Of a stretch of 64,000 nucleotides of DNA, positions 34,863 through 46,828 are shown piece by piece. Each line of letters opens with the position of its first letter. The stretch's first letter is position 1. The notes under the pieces are model-generated. The model saw only the letters and a list, made by a program, of their open reading frames with translations, had not been told where the DNA came from and made no database searches. The translations under genes and the position numbers were made by a program. Origin of the DNA: Diogma glabrata (taxonomy: Eukaryota; Arthropoda; Insecta; Diptera; Cylindrotomidae); NCBI GenBank assembly GCA_963693315.1, contig OY856186.1, forward strand, positions 287,882,930 through 287,946,929, in the 5' to 3' direction.

Positions 34863-36628
34863 AAAAGTCAGACAAGTGCGAATAAAATTCGCACGTCAAG
34901 GGTTCCGTGAATGTAAAAGAACACAATATCAAAAACTATTGACAAAAAGTTGTGTTGTAATGTCCTTATATTTCCAGACCATAGACGCATAACAAAATAA
35001 TTAATGTTTAATCGTATATGTCAATAGTAAATTACAATCAAATCCACATTGATCAAAATTAACTCAAAAAATGTTACATTAGGTTAAATCTCATCCAAAG
35101 ATGTTTATGGTAACTCAAGAAAGATTCACCAGCTTGTAAATGGTTTAAATTTGATTATTTTTTCGGTCAATCATGTGTTGAAATTTAGAAGAGAGGGGGA
35201 GGGGATGGAGAGGCTACCTACTAAAAATATTTTTTTTCAATAACACAAAAACTGTGCACCGCTAAGTTCTAAAAAAATTGTAATGTTTCTTAAATTAAGT
35301 GCTCCTTCATATGACACCCCCTTCGCTTGGGTCAAAAGTGGTTTTTTACTCTCCCCACACCCATCCTCTAAGCACACAGAAATATAGTTATTTGAGACTT
35401 TGCTATGATTTTCATTCAAAATTTACAAATTTTCCTGTCTCTGCGAATTTTTTCAAATTTTTCTGTCAATCATCGTCGAAACGTAGGAAGCGAAACGATC
35501 TGAATTTTGCACTTTTTTGTCCATAACTCAAAAACTGTGCATCGCAAAATTCTAAAAAAAAATGCAACCAATTTTAAACTAAGTGTTCTTTCAAGTGACA
35601 CCTCACTCGCTTGGGTCAAAACAAATTTTTTTTTACCCTCTTTACACCGGTCCCCTAAACATACGGAAATATAATTATTTAAGACCTCTCTATAATTTAC
35701 ATACAAAATTTACTAAATTTCCTAGCTCTGTGAGTTTTTCAAAATTTTCCTGCAATCAGTGTCGAAACGTAGGGGGGGGGGACGGTCGGTCTCAAAAACT
35801 GTGCACCGAAAATTCAAAAAAAATTGCTAAAAATTTTAAATTAAGTGTTCTTTCAAATGACACCCCACTCGCTTGGGTCAAAAAAAATTTTTTTTACCCT
35901 CTTTCAAAATTTACCAAATTTTCTAGCTCTGTGAATTTTTACAAATTTTTCTGTCAATCAGTGTCGAAACGTAGGGGGGGGAGGGGGGGGGGGACGGTCT
36001 AAAAGTTGCACTTTTTTGAAAATAGCTCAAAAACTGTGCATCGCAAAATTCTAAAAAAAATTGCTATGTTTTCTAAATAAAGTGCTCTTTCAAATGACAC
36101 CCCACTTGACCCCATTTTAAATAGTGATTTTACCCCTCCTCATATCCACCCCCTTAATAAATCTAAGTATGAGAATATGACACTTTTTTATGTTTTTTAT
36201 TAAAAACGTACTAATTTTTCTATCATTCCAAATACATATGAAAATTTTCGATCAGATATGTTAGGAGCTAATCGAGGTAAGAAAACACGAAAAAACGTCA
36301 TTATTCCAAATTATACAAAAAATGGTGAGGTGTAAAATTCCATAATAAATTTTTAAGAAATACTGAAATGAAGCCCTTTCATATGATACCCTACTTGAAT
36401 CTATAAAAAATATATTTTCTCAAAGGTCTCACATCGTACCCCTGTAAACCAAACGAAAACCACTTTAGTTTTATTTGTATCCGTCATTTCATGTGGACAG
36501 ATTAGTTTTATACGCACCTCAAATTTCAAGTCCATAGCATTTATAGTTCACGAGATAATCAATATAATGTGAAAAACTCGTTTTACTCTCACCAATAGTC
36601 TTCCGTATAAAAAACGGAACCCTAATGA
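34863..36628. mobile_element. Repeat element with GGGTTCCGT / ACGGAACCC ends and four tandem internal units
   Basis: The region begins near GTCAGACAAGTGCGAA and AGGGTTCCGT (34899) and closes with ACGGAACCCT (36623), short inverted ends. Inside, a unit with CAAAAACTGTGCA, then CAAATGACACCCC, then TCGAAACGTAGG repeats four times (starts near 35245, 35529, 35791 and 36028; spacing 284, 262 and 237 bp). G-rich runs sit at the unit ends near 35773 and 35976-35992. ORFs here are by-products of the tandem structure. This type of GGGTTCCGT repeat is, as far as I recall, widespread in insects. Confidence 0.6.
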
Positions 36629-36840
36629 ATATATGCTTCGATAGAAAGTTTTTATTCACCTCACGTTACATTACTTTAAGCTCTCGACGGAAATGAATCA
36701 TTTTCAACCTCGGTAAGCGATATACAATTACTGGTCGTGTTTTCATTTGTTTAATTTAAGAAGAATTTTTGAGCAAGAATGATTTAACATATTGTACTAG
36801 AGCAGAATAATGTACAAAAAAATAATGTTTCTATTTTCAG
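36629..36840 (+). other. Upstream flank and intron end of the oxygenase-like gene
   Basis: It ends in TTCTATTTTCAG, a good splice acceptor at 36840, so an upstream exon may exist; I could not find it. Confidence 0.4.
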
Positions 36841-38045
36841 AAGGAAAAAAAATGTTTATGAACATTTATTCTGCTTATAATATTCCCATTGACAGTGGGA
36901 ATATTCATGATTTACAAGTGGAGATTCCCGAATGGTTCAACGAAAAAAAATTTAATCGGTGAATATTGTTATGAAATTGTATATATCTGTGTTGGAATAT
37001 GATGAGCAATATATTTGCAGAGCTCGTGAATACTACAAAGAAAACAATATGGGCATAAGTTCTTCGAATACCCTTGGATTAATCTGCCTTCTTTCAGACG
37101 ATGTTGGACTAGATTTATTAATATCTACAAATAAATCTAGTACAGCTGCAACAGCGAAGCTCAGATATGTTGAAACAATTCTTCACCTCAATACGTGGTA
37201 CGATTTGGAATTAACTAAAGATTCAAAGTAAGTATACAGAATATTTATTATCGTTTATGTTGAGATTATATACACAAAATGGTTTTATTTTTCAGTTCCT
37301 GGAAATCGTTAAACCGTGTTCGACGGCTACATTTGAATGCCTCCAATTCCGCAATAAGAAAAGGAAATGGATTTATCAGTCAAACAGAAGTAGCATATAC
37401 TCTATTCGGTTTTATGGGATTTGCACTAGTTCGTCCACATCATTTGGGTACGATCAAGAATGTTTCATACATTTCTGGGCAGTTATGTCATATGTGCTTG
37501 GCTTGAAAAATGAATATAATTACTGTTTAAATTGCCCCATAGAGGTCACTAAAATTGTTTGTGAAATTTTCATACGGTATGTTTTTTTACCATTTATTCA
37601 ATATGAATCGGAAAAATTCCAGATGATGGTAATAGCAATAACTGATGGATTAAAAGAATTTTTTACAGATATTAACTATGATCTAGTGATGTACCTAACA
37701 AAACGAACAATTGGAGTACCAGGATACCAATACGATATTGATATAAGTAACGAACGAATCATAAAAGATATTTTCACAAAAGACGATATTAAGATATTGT
37801 TAGGATATGTGTCAAGAAACAAATATATTAAAGAAAATCCAAACAAATATTTTCCAGAAAAAATATATTTTCTAAATTTAAACAAAATTGATGGCAATGG
37901 TAAACCAGTTGTTAACAAAATAGAGGCCGAATCTTTTGTATCATATTTACATGATTCGAAATTAAAAGATCTATCGTACTGGAATCAATTTTTTATAAGA
38001 CTTCGATGTTGCTCTTATGATACGATGTTGCTCTTATGCTCATAA
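36841..38045 (+). pseudogene. mpaB/rubber-oxygenase-like (DUF2236) protein gene, 3 exons visible, one frameshift
   Basis: This is the clearest host gene in the window. Exon A follows an acceptor at 36840, has an ATG at 36852 and encodes IPEWFNEKKFNR. Intron 36959-37020 (62 bp, GT/AG, phase 2) leads to exon B (AREYYKENNMG ... STNKSSTAATAKLRYVETIL). Intron 37228-37295 (68 bp, GT/AG) leads to exon C (SWKSLNRVRRLHLNAS, SQTEVAYTLFGFMGFALV, RPHHLG). The VR-x-LH region and the FGFMGF block are typical of the heme-binding ER-bound oxygenase mpaB / rubber oxygenase family of insects. Near 37440-37450 the frame shifts, and FIHFWAVMSYVLGL ... TIGVPGYQYD continues to a stop at 38043-38045. The sequence missing at the shift suggests a small deletion. 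The last residues come from a short duplication (GATGTTGCTCTTATG twice). It is a pseudogene or carries one assembly error. Confidence 0.75.
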
Positions 38046-39779
38046 TCATACAAAAGTTGGTTTTTGGATTAACACATTTTTTATTAATATTAAAATAAAA
38101 AAACTGCAAAACTGGCTAAACAAAAATTCAAAATTAAATTTAAGATAATATAAATTCTAGATACTATAGCAAACCCGACAAACGATGTTCTGTACTTTGC
38201 GGTATATGTGACGTTTTGATACTTTTAGAATATTCAAAAATATTTTTCAATTTACAATGGATACTTTAACTGATACTTTAACAAAATGATAAGTTTTATT
38301 GTATTTAATGATTGTTTATAAACGTTGATTAATTATATATTATTTGTTATGAGTTCATTCATCATGTCATGAAAGAAGTGGTAAAAAGAAAGGGTTTTCT
38401 GGGTTTCCAACACGCCGCGACTTTTTTATAGCAAACGCTAATCCCAAAATCATGCGGTAAATGTTTGAACTGAATAGGTTATTTTGGGGGTATCTGAACT
38501 CTGAATTTCTCGTTAGTTATGGTAACAATTACATTTGCCATTGCAAAGTTTACGTGCATTTAAGTTTCGAAACAATGAACCAATTTTTAAACGTAGTTTA
38601 TATCATATAGCTATTATCATTCACTGTCTTAATTGATTTAATTGATTTGAAGGAAACTTATTAACGTATATTTGGAAACACACTTCCATTAATGCGTTTT
38701 TCGAATTAACAATGTTGAAGACAATTAATTTAATATAATTATTTTGATATTTTCATGAAAAGGAATTTTTCCATTACAAATATTTAGTAATTTTTTGTAA
38801 AATACTTAAACGAATAAATTATTTTTAAGTTTAACACATATGTTTATTATGAGTTAACGCTTCATCACCAAATAGATGCTTTTGATTTAATTTTTGATTG
38901 TGAGAAATCCGCATACTCCAATCCCTGCTACTGACATGTAAGTTAAGGTGAGAGATATCTTACCACTGACAATAGTAGTGAGATATTGCTAGTCATGGTG
39001 ATATCTAAGAGGCACTGTGTAATGAACACTGAACCTGCTAGTGAGCCACCAGAAGGAAGCAAGCGGGAGGACCACGTTGCTAGCGAGGTTGTAATCCGAA
39101 AAACTTCAGTCCCTTGAGTTCAAGTAGGAATATCCCTCCTTGTCCAGCACAAATGAACAGATATGCACGCAAAAGAGACTGTGTAATCGAAAAAAAAGAG
39201 ACGAGGGACTCTGACGAGCCCAAAGGCCGAAGAAGCCAAGATCATCACATCTGCACCAATTCCACTACAATTTTTACTATATTAAGTAAATTAAAAGTAT
39301 TTCACTCACCCCATGATTCGTCCTGATTTCACCTCCATGCCAATCCTGTTCCTTAACCAATCATCCAAAGCAATATTTCTTCAATAATGTGTAAGCAACG
39401 CAGGTTACTGGTGGATATAATGAATATAATAACTGTTGCAACAAAATTAATGTCGGCAATTGTTGATCTTGTAGGAAATATATTAATTAATGTAATTAAT
39501 CGATCATGGTCGGCAATTGTTGAATTTGTAAGTAATAACTTAGAGGGTGTAATGAATATAATAACTTTTGTAGCAAAATCAATGCCAATAAATTCCAATC
39601 AGTTAACGGAATAGTTAAAAAATAGTTTAGCGTATCAAAAGAAAGATTTTCATGCTTTTTGTTACCCAACTTTTTTGAAAAACATCTAGTTTAAGAATTT
39701 TGAACACACAATTATTATAATGATTTAAATGTTATGAAACCGAAATTTAACATAAAATTGAACATGAAGTCATGTTGTT
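38046..39779. other. No gene seen
   Basis: AT-rich. 38094-38101 has an AATAAA-like signal after the oxygenase-like gene. 38940-39260 is less AT-rich and has a short ORF without similarity that I recognise. At 39417-39600 a segment with TGAATATAATAACT and GTCGGCAATTGTTGA is repeated twice. Confidence 0.45.
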
Positions 39780-40048
39780 GCAGATTAAATGTCGTTTCCT
39801 AACAAAAGTTGTAATTATAAATGAGATGTTTTGAAAAAATTTCAAAGTGAACTCAGTTTGCACTACTATAGTAAATAATAGGGACAGTTGGAAACATCAG
39901 GTAAAGCAGATCAAATATTGTTGCTTCACAAAAATGTAATTATTAGGAAGATGTTTTCTACGAAATTTATGTGAGTCCTGTTCCCCCGCGTCTTAATAAT
40001 AGAAACATTTGAAAAACATAAGTTAACTGCAGATTAAACGTTGTTTTT
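39780..40048. repeat. Tandem units of about 125 bp, interrupted by the large hAT
   Basis: GCAGATYAAA-type starts at 39780, 39906 and 40029 (spacing 126 and 123). Each is followed by a TTGTTT-like stretch and then ACAAAA. The third unit is cut at TTGTTTTT by the hAT beginning at 40049, and ACAAAAGATG resumes at 60538 beyond its other end. Confidence 0.55.
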
Positions 40049-40246
40049 CAGGGCTGCGGAGTCGAAGTCGGAGTCGAGGAGTCGGAGTCGGAGTCGGCAT
40101 GAATTTTCTAGTTGCTGGAGTCGGAGTCGGAAAAATAATCCACAAATTTGTCGACTCCGACTCCTTTTCGAAAATTAAATTCTGTAAATTTTTGCTTTTG
40201 CTTTTGGACAATTAGTTTAATACTAACTACGATTCGCGGTCAGTTC

Positions 40247-40440
40247 ACAGAAAACCCAATTCACGGAAAACCAATTCACAGAAAAACAATTCACAGAAAA
40301 ACAATTCACAGAAAAATAATTCACAGAAAAACAATTCACAGAAAAACAATTCACAGAAACGGAGTTTAGGGAAAAAATATTTTAAAGTCGCCGCGACTTT
40401 AAGGAAAATATTTTTTCCCTAAACTCCGTTTCTGTGAACT
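40247..40440. repeat. 16-bp minisatellite joined to a 90-bp palindrome
   Basis: About seven units of AATTCACAGAAAAAC run to 40350. There they merge into a palindrome (40350-40438) whose arms TTCACAGAAACGGAGTTTAG and reverse complement meet at GTCGCCGCGAC. Confidence 0.8.
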
Positions 40441-40515
40441 AATTCTTATTCAAGATAAGAAAATATTGACAAAAAAGAAACAAAGAATAACAAAAAAGTA
40501 ATGATACTCGTATAC

Positions 40516-40945
40516 AGTAAAAGCCCAGTTATCCGGAATGCTCATGGATTGAAGCATGCCGGATAATCAAAAATTACGGCTAATTGAATGTAAATGATAG
40601 TTTAGGACGATTTCATGTAATTCTTAATACAAATAATTTGTTAGGATTCTTGTCAATACATTTTCAAATATAATACTAGAAACTTGTTTTTGTATATTTA
40701 TTTCAAATTGTTTACAACATTGATTGCAAATAATATTTTATACAAATACAAAAATAAGTAAATGAAGCAAATAATTAGAATATTTTACAATTTTAAATAA
40801 TTCAAAAGTTAAAGCAAAATATATTTCCTATGAATTTCCAAACAAAAAAAACATTTTTATTGAGAAAGGGAAAAACTTCAAAAATTTAAAATTCCGGTTA
40901 TTTGAATATTCGGTTAATTAAATGTCAGATAATCGGGCTTTGTTG
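40516..40945. mobile_element. pogo/Tigger-like MITE
   Basis: CAGTAAAAGCCCAGTTATCCGG at the left and ATAATCGGGCTTTG at the right resemble Tigger-type TIRs (pairing of the AAAGCCC and ATTATCYG motifs); about 430 bp, non-coding. The flanking TA duplication is plausible on the left only. Confidence 0.5.
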
Positions 40946-40973
40946 TTCAATATTTCAATAGGTAAATTTTTTA

Positions 40974-41345
40974 TTTATAATTGATAATTTAAATTATCAT
41001 AAATTTCGGTAGTAATTTGCGAGTTTTTTAATACAACAAAAAAATTACTCAAAAAACAGCTCAAACTAAAATTTTGACGAGCACTTATCTTACAGCTAAC
41101 CATGAGAAAATCAAATTTTGAAAATCAATATTTGATTATTGTAGCATTATTATACCCATTTATAATTGATAATTTAAATTATCATAAATCTCGGTAGAAA
41201 TTTGCGAGTTTTTTAATACAACAAAAAAATTACTCAAAAAAACAGCTCGAACTAAAATTTTGACGAGCACTTATCTTACAGCTAACCATGCGAAAATCAA
41301 ATTTTGAAAAACATTATTTGATTATTGTAGCATTATTATACCCAT
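40974..41345. repeat. Tandem duplication, 2 x 185 bp
   Basis: TTTATAATTGATAATTTAAA starts at 40974 and again at 41159. The units are nearly identical over their length and end with TAGCATTATTATACCCATT. Confidence 0.85.
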
Positions 41346-41619
41346 TCAATGGCTCAAACTACATAAATATTCTTTACATTTAAAAGTGAATCGTGTTTTA
41401 AAACTAAAAAGCTGAAAAAAGAACGGAAAACAATATTGTCTGTTATATATAAAATAAAATATATTTTCTTAAATATTAAATGTCTTATAAATTTTATCTC
41501 CAAAATCTCCAAAAATTGGAAGTTACAACAACTTTCATTACAGAGGCGCGCTTATCAGTTTGTATAGCCCTGAAATTTCACTAAAACACTATAATGTCAA
41601 AATAATGTCAAAATAAACA
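41346..41619. other. No gene seen
   Basis: AT-rich spacer within the large hAT. Confidence 0.4.
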
Positions 41620-41763
41620 AATCAGTTTTTCTCGAAATTGTTGTTTAACATTTAAAAAACTGAACTGTTGCATTAAAATATGCATTTAGAAATAATTTAA
41701 TTAAATTTTAATGCAACAGTTCACTTTTATAAATGTTACACTAGAATTTCGAGAAAAACTCAG
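41620..41763. repeat. Foldback of about 144 bp
   Basis: Arms of about 55 bp (AGTTTTTCTCGAAATT ... GAACTGTTGCATTAAAA) with a loop of about 30 bp, lying directly before the epimerase fragment. Confidence 0.7.
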
Positions 41764-41770
41764 TGTTTTG

Positions 41771-42148
41771 AATGGAGCAGATTATCTACATTTAGATGTT
41801 ATGGATTGTCATTTTGTTCCTAAGCTAACTTTGGACATCCGATAGTTAAATATTTACGAAGTAAAATAAAGGATGCTCAGAAAGTAAAATATTATACGAA
41901 GTAAAATAAAGGATGTTTTCTTTGAAACTCATATGATGGTATCGAACCCAGATCAGTGGATAGAACCAATGGCCGATGCTGGTGTTGATCAATATACTTT
42001 TCGTGTTGAACCGGTTCAAAAAATTGTTGCAGAAGTTTCAAGGAAAGCTAAAGAAACTGGAATGAAGGTTGGTTTAGCTTTAAAACCAGGCACTCCGAGC
42101 TTGTGAAAGAGTACATTCCCTTAGCTGATATGATTTTGATTATGGCCG
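41771..42148 (+). pseudogene. RPE: Ribulose-phosphate 3-epimerase fragment
   Basis: Three frames together give unmistakable ribulose-5-phosphate 3-epimerase sequence (the enzyme that interconverts ribulose- and xylulose-5-phosphate in the pentose phosphate pathway). The order is GADYLHLDVMD, HFVPKLTLD, then after a 36-bp local duplication KIKDVFFETHMMVSNPDQWI, MADAGVDQYTF, KVGLALKPGT and YIPLADMILIM. It covers roughly the middle of the usual protein of about 225 residues; both ends are missing. No introns are visible in the covered part. Stops and frameshifts make it non-functional. It is a retrocopy or captured fragment inside the large hAT. Confidence 0.85.
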
Positions 42149-42529
42149 TTGTTTTTTTATTTTAAATTTTTGTACAAACTTTATCACTGCCATTCTCTAG
42201 TTAGTAAAACTATATTACATGTATTTCTTTTTATACAAATTTAATAATTATTAATTTTGAAACACCATTTTCTTTTAATATGTTTATATTGTATTATATT
42301 AGCTATGGCCATTATGGACTTGTAGTTTTCATTAACGTTAAAATTATTTTTAAAAGTTCAGGACTGGTCCTTTTATTCGAAAAAAGCAATAGAACTTTCA
42401 AAAAGGAATTTTTTTTCAAAATCGAATATAAGAACCGGTTCTTATGTTCGCGGTAAGACTGTTGTATCATAAATATGTTATTGTTCCTAATTTTAAGATG
42501 ATTTTTGTTAACTTGGGCTGGATATAGAT
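42149..42529. other. No gene; contains a pogo-like end at 42356-42470
   Basis: GGACTGGTCCTTTTATTCGA and AAGAACCGGTTCTTATGTTC with GTAAGACTGTTGTA match the subterminal and terminal motifs of the element at 25841-28528, so a relic of that family is present. Confidence 0.5.
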
Positions 42530-42923
42530 TTAAATATGGATATAAATATGGATGTGGATATGAATATGGATGTGGATATGGATATGGAAGTGGAGATGGA
42601 GATGGATGTGGATGTGGATGTGGATATGAATATGGATAAAGATAAAGATATGGATATGGATGAAGTTATGGGTTGGACTTCGTATGGATATGACATGGAC
42701 TTGAATTGGATATGGATTGGATATGTATTAAATATAGATTGGATATTGATTTGATATGGGTTGAATATGGGTTTAGATATGGATTGGATATGGATTGGAT
42801 ATGGATTAGATATGGATTGAATATGGATTGGATATGGATTGGATATGGATTAGATATGGATTGCATATGGATTGGATATGGATTGGATATGGATTGGATA
42901 TGGATTGGATATGGATTGGACGT

Positions 42924-42926
<3 letters not shown>
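42530..42926 (+). repeat. GGATAT-type minisatellite, left part (6-bp then 11-bp units)
   Basis: 42530-42660 is made of GGATAT and GGATGT hexamer variants. From about 42700 it becomes 11-bp units GGATATGGATT. The array breaks at 42926 where the LINE poly-A (read as T on this strand) begins, and resumes at 58201. Confidence 0.9.
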
Positions 42927-42954
<28 letters not shown>

Positions 42955-43336
42955 TTTTTTATTTTCCAAAAAACTAGATTTATATAGGAAAACAATATAC
43001 AATAATATACGGTATATAATTAAGTAAGTGAAGCAAAAAATTATAATAATTATATAATAACAAAGATATTACATTTTACATTTTTTTGAATAAACAGCGA
43101 TTCATGAAGTATGTATACAAGAATTATGTTCATATAAAATATTATATTCTTATAAAATATTTGGTTTTATTTTTTATTAAGATAACTACTAAAAACTACT
43201 ATATATGCTACTGGGGAGATGATAATTGGCAACTCATAAGGCTTTATATACAAATATCAATTTCAGGCGTAACAAAATGTTTGACTAGCTCAAGGTGTGA
43301 GAAATATCAATCGTGCCCAAACTCTTTTAAAAGTTC

Positions 43337-45059
43337 TTATCTTAATTGTTTTTTAAACTTGCTTATCTTTAGTTCTTTGTATTCTTCGTCCAGGTCGTTG
43401 AGTAACTTTATACCTTTATGGAATGCACTATTCATAGAAATAGTTTTAGTGTATTTTTGTGTTCTATAGTACTTGCTGAATCGACTTTGCCTATTGCTTA
43501 CTTCAAAGTTGGTTACAAGGGCGTTATTGACAACAATTAACTTATGCGATATCTTGTAGATAAGAAAGATGTATTCATAATCTATTAACTTGTGAATTGG
43601 TAAGATGGAATTGGAATATAAAGGTTTCGTAGGAAAGCGTGGTGGTAGATTGTATATATTTTTTAGAGATTTGTTTTGTAAGATCTGTAGTTCATTTAAT
43701 TTTGAAGACAATCCCGCTCCCCATATTGGTAATAGGTACAATAGCTGAGAATTAATATACGCATGATATAATTTATGTAGTACAGGGTGGTAAATATATT
43801 TAGCGATACGTCTAAAAGCGCCTACATACGGTGCAATTTTTGATTTTACAAACTCTAAGTGTGTTGTCCAATTTAACTTCTCACTGACATGTAGACCAAG
43901 ATAGTTAATATGGTCAACCCTTTTAATCGTCTCACCGTTCACCGAAACACAATCAAGCGAAGAATCCTGTAAGTCATAATTTTTCCAGTGGAAGATTATG
44001 TAATGGGTTTTTTTACAATTTAGCTGAAGGGAATTGAGAGAAAGCCAATGTTGGAGAATTTTCAGGTCGTTTTCGATAGCTGTTTTTAGTTCAATATTAT
44101 TTCTACAGCTATAAATAATAGCTGCATTATCTGCAAATAATTGGATGGATCCCGTTAATGGCAATGAAAAAATGTCATTTACATAGAGTAGGAACAGTAT
44201 TGGTCCAAGAATTGATCCTTGGGGTACGCCACATTTCACTTTTAGTAATTCGGAGGAATATTCATTTAATTGTACAAACTGCATCCTATTTGAAAGATAA
44301 TTTTCGAGGAGTTTTAAGGCATTCCCTCTAATTCCAGCTGCATGTAGTTTTTTGGAGAGTGTGGTATAGTTTAAACAATCAAATGCCTTCATGAAATCTA
44401 TAAAGAGAGAGGCTGTCTTTTTATTTTTTTCTAAGCTTCGATAAAGAGATTCAGTCATATTGAGAGTTGCGGAGAGTGTGTTTGTATGTTTTTTAAATCC
44501 AAATTGGTTTTTATGGATAATATTGTTAAGATTAAGATGCTCCATTATCCGACTGTGCATCGCTCTTTCATATATTTTGGATATGACAGGAAGCACAGAT
44601 GTAGGTCTATAATTTCCCTTGTTGGATTTATCGCCGCCTTTAAAAATTGAAATAATGCGTGCAATTTTTAGATAATCTGGAAAGGTATTGTTTTTAAAAG
44701 CTAAATTTATACCATCTCTGATAACTGGACCAAATTTTGCTAAGTTTGCTTTGAGAAATTTTGTTGAAATTCCATCAACTCCAGTTGACGCAGAAGAGTC
44801 AAGTTGATTTATTATACCGTTAATTTCATTAGTATCAACGGGACTAAAATCTGTAAGTTGGTGATGGGCTACAGAGTTAATATTGTTATGGCTTTGTTGA
44901 TGGCAGTTTTCGGTATTTATCTGAAGACCTATATTGTTGAAGTGTTCGTTTAATGCCTTAACAACTAGTTCTTGATCGGATACGTTTGAATTGTTATGAT
45001 TCAAGGTAATAGGCTCGACACTCTCACGTTGGGGGCGATTGTGTAAGATCTCATTTATT
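43337..45059 (-). pseudogene. LINE reverse transcriptase half
   Basis: A long open frame of over 570 codons on the minus strand, continuous from the insertion junction at 45059. RT blocks are in order: ISKFLKANL-like start, YRPTSVLPVISKIYERAMHS, FGFKKHTNTLSA, LFIDFMKAFDCLNY (first catalytic Asp), CGVPQGSILGPILFLLYVND and LFADNA, where the usual FADD has become FADN. The C-terminal thumb/connection (YLGLHVSEKLNW, RRIAKYIYHP, LYHAYINSQLLYLLPIWGAG) is intact. The Asp-to-Asn change in the catalytic pair would abolish polymerisation even though the frame is open. Confidence 0.92.
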
Positions 45060-45060
45060 C

Positions 45061-45470
45061 ACTCAAAGAAATTTCTCATTTATATCAACAAAAAACGCAG
45101 TTAATCTAACAAAAAAAACGTTTAAAAGGGCGCCAACGAAAAGTTTTGTTAAATTAAAGACAATTCATTTAAATTTAAATGATAAAATCGCATAGAAATG
45201 CATAACTACAAAGTTTTTAAATTAAAAATAAAACATTTAAAATAAATAAACTGTAATTTGAATTGATTTTTTTTTCCAAGCGATAGCGTTTGTTTTGACG
45301 ATATTGTTTTTGAAATAAGTACCCAGTATCTTTTGATTTTAACGTTTAATAATTTATTTTAAACGACAGCAGTTACAAAAGTGTTTATTATAACTACATG
45401 AAGCATTTAAAACAAATAATAAATTTGTATTTTCAACTGAAATACAGTTAATTTAAATGTAACCTACATT
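45061..45470. other. Left part of the TIR element, no gene
   Basis: AT-rich, with repeated ACATTTAAAATAAATAA-type words that also occur near its right end (about 55800-55900). Confidence 0.4.
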
Positions 45471-45520
45471 CAGAGGCGTAGCTAGGGGGGGGGGGGGGCG
45501 GTCCGCCCCGGGTGTCACCC

Positions 45521-46137
45521 GTTTTGGGGTGACACCCGAACGTAAAAAACTTAAACAAACCATCACAATGTTTTCAACGATAAATCACTTCGAAACCGTT
45601 TTGGGGTGACACCCGAACGTAAACAACTTAAACAAACCATCACAATGTTTTCAACGATAAATCACTTCGAAACCGTTTTGGGGTGACACCCGAACGTAAA
45701 CAACTTAAACAAACCATCACAATGTTTTCAACGATAAATCACTTCGAAACCGTTTTGGGGTGACACCCGAACGTAAAAAACATAAACAAACCATCACAAT
45801 GTTTTCAACGATAAATCACTTCGAAACCGTTTTGGGGTGACACCCGAACGTAAACAACTTAAACAAACCATCACAATGTTTTCAATGATAAATCACTTCG
45901 AAACCGTTTTGGGGTGACACCCGAACGTAAACAACTTAAACAAACCATCACAATGTTTTCAACGATAAATCACTTCGAAACCGTTTTGGGGTGACACCCG
46001 AACGTAAACAACTTAAACAAACCATCACAATGTTTTCAATGATAAATCACTTCGAAACCGTTTTGGGGTGACACCCGAACGTAAAAAACTTAAACAAACC
46101 ATCACATGTTTTCAACGATAAATCACTTAGAAACCAT
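45521..46137. repeat. Tandem array, eight units of 77 bp
   Basis: Unit GTTTTGGGGTGACACCCGAA ... ATCACTTCGAAACC, about eight nearly identical copies directly inside the hAT's left end. Each unit carries the GGGTGACACCC inverted motif that also occurs near the right end. Confidence 0.95.
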
Positions 46138-46828
46138 TTTAACCAGGTTATCCATATAATTTTAATTTATAAATTGTGATAACTTATAAATGTGTCCTAT
46201 AAATGTGTTATTGGTTCAAAAAGAATCTATTCTACTTTTTAAAGTTTTTGAGTTATTACGTGAATTAAAATTTTAACAATATTAATCGAATCAACATGTT
46301 GAGCATTGAATCCCATCACCACAATTACTCAATAGCTTTGAATATTCCTATAGATACCATATTGACCGTTTTTTACGATATATTATTTAGTATGCAAGCA
46401 TGATTATTTAATGACCAGGTCTGAAAACACATATGCTGAATAATGTATAGGAAAAGTGGTTTACGTCGATAATGTGGCACCCTTTGTCGATAGGGTGGCA
46501 CCATTGAGTTACAATGTCTCTATTCCAAAATTATTTCTAAAATATCCGCTTAACCTTAATACCTAATATATGTTTTACATTTCAAACAAATTAATTGCAA
46601 ACACCTAAGGAAACTAACAAACAATCAAATTACCGTGTTTGTAAATGATCTCAAAATAATTTTTTTTCCTTTATCTTGAAACTCAAAGAATAAATTGAAA
46701 TAGATCGTTTTTCAATGGACACAAAAATAATTACTGTAGAATAAAATGGCAGTTATGCAATTACTGCAGTTTTGCAAATTTTTGTAGGTTGATACATACT
46801 CATACTGTTTGTTTTCAGTTTTATATAT
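46138..46828. other. hAT interior, no gene
   Basis: AT-rich; nothing recognised. Confidence 0.4.

Noticed and set aside
35299..36002. Overlapping ORFs on both strands with repeated TPHSLGSK-like peptides
   Set aside because: By-products of the four tandem units in the 34863-36628 repeat.
39114..39326. Possible small gene in less AT-rich sequence
   Set aside because: No homology recognised, no promoter, and the ORF is within the length expected by chance.
42508..42995. ORFs rich in SIS/TSI or MDMD/WIWIGYG repeats
   Set aside because: Produced by the GGATAT and 11-bp minisatellites in every frame.
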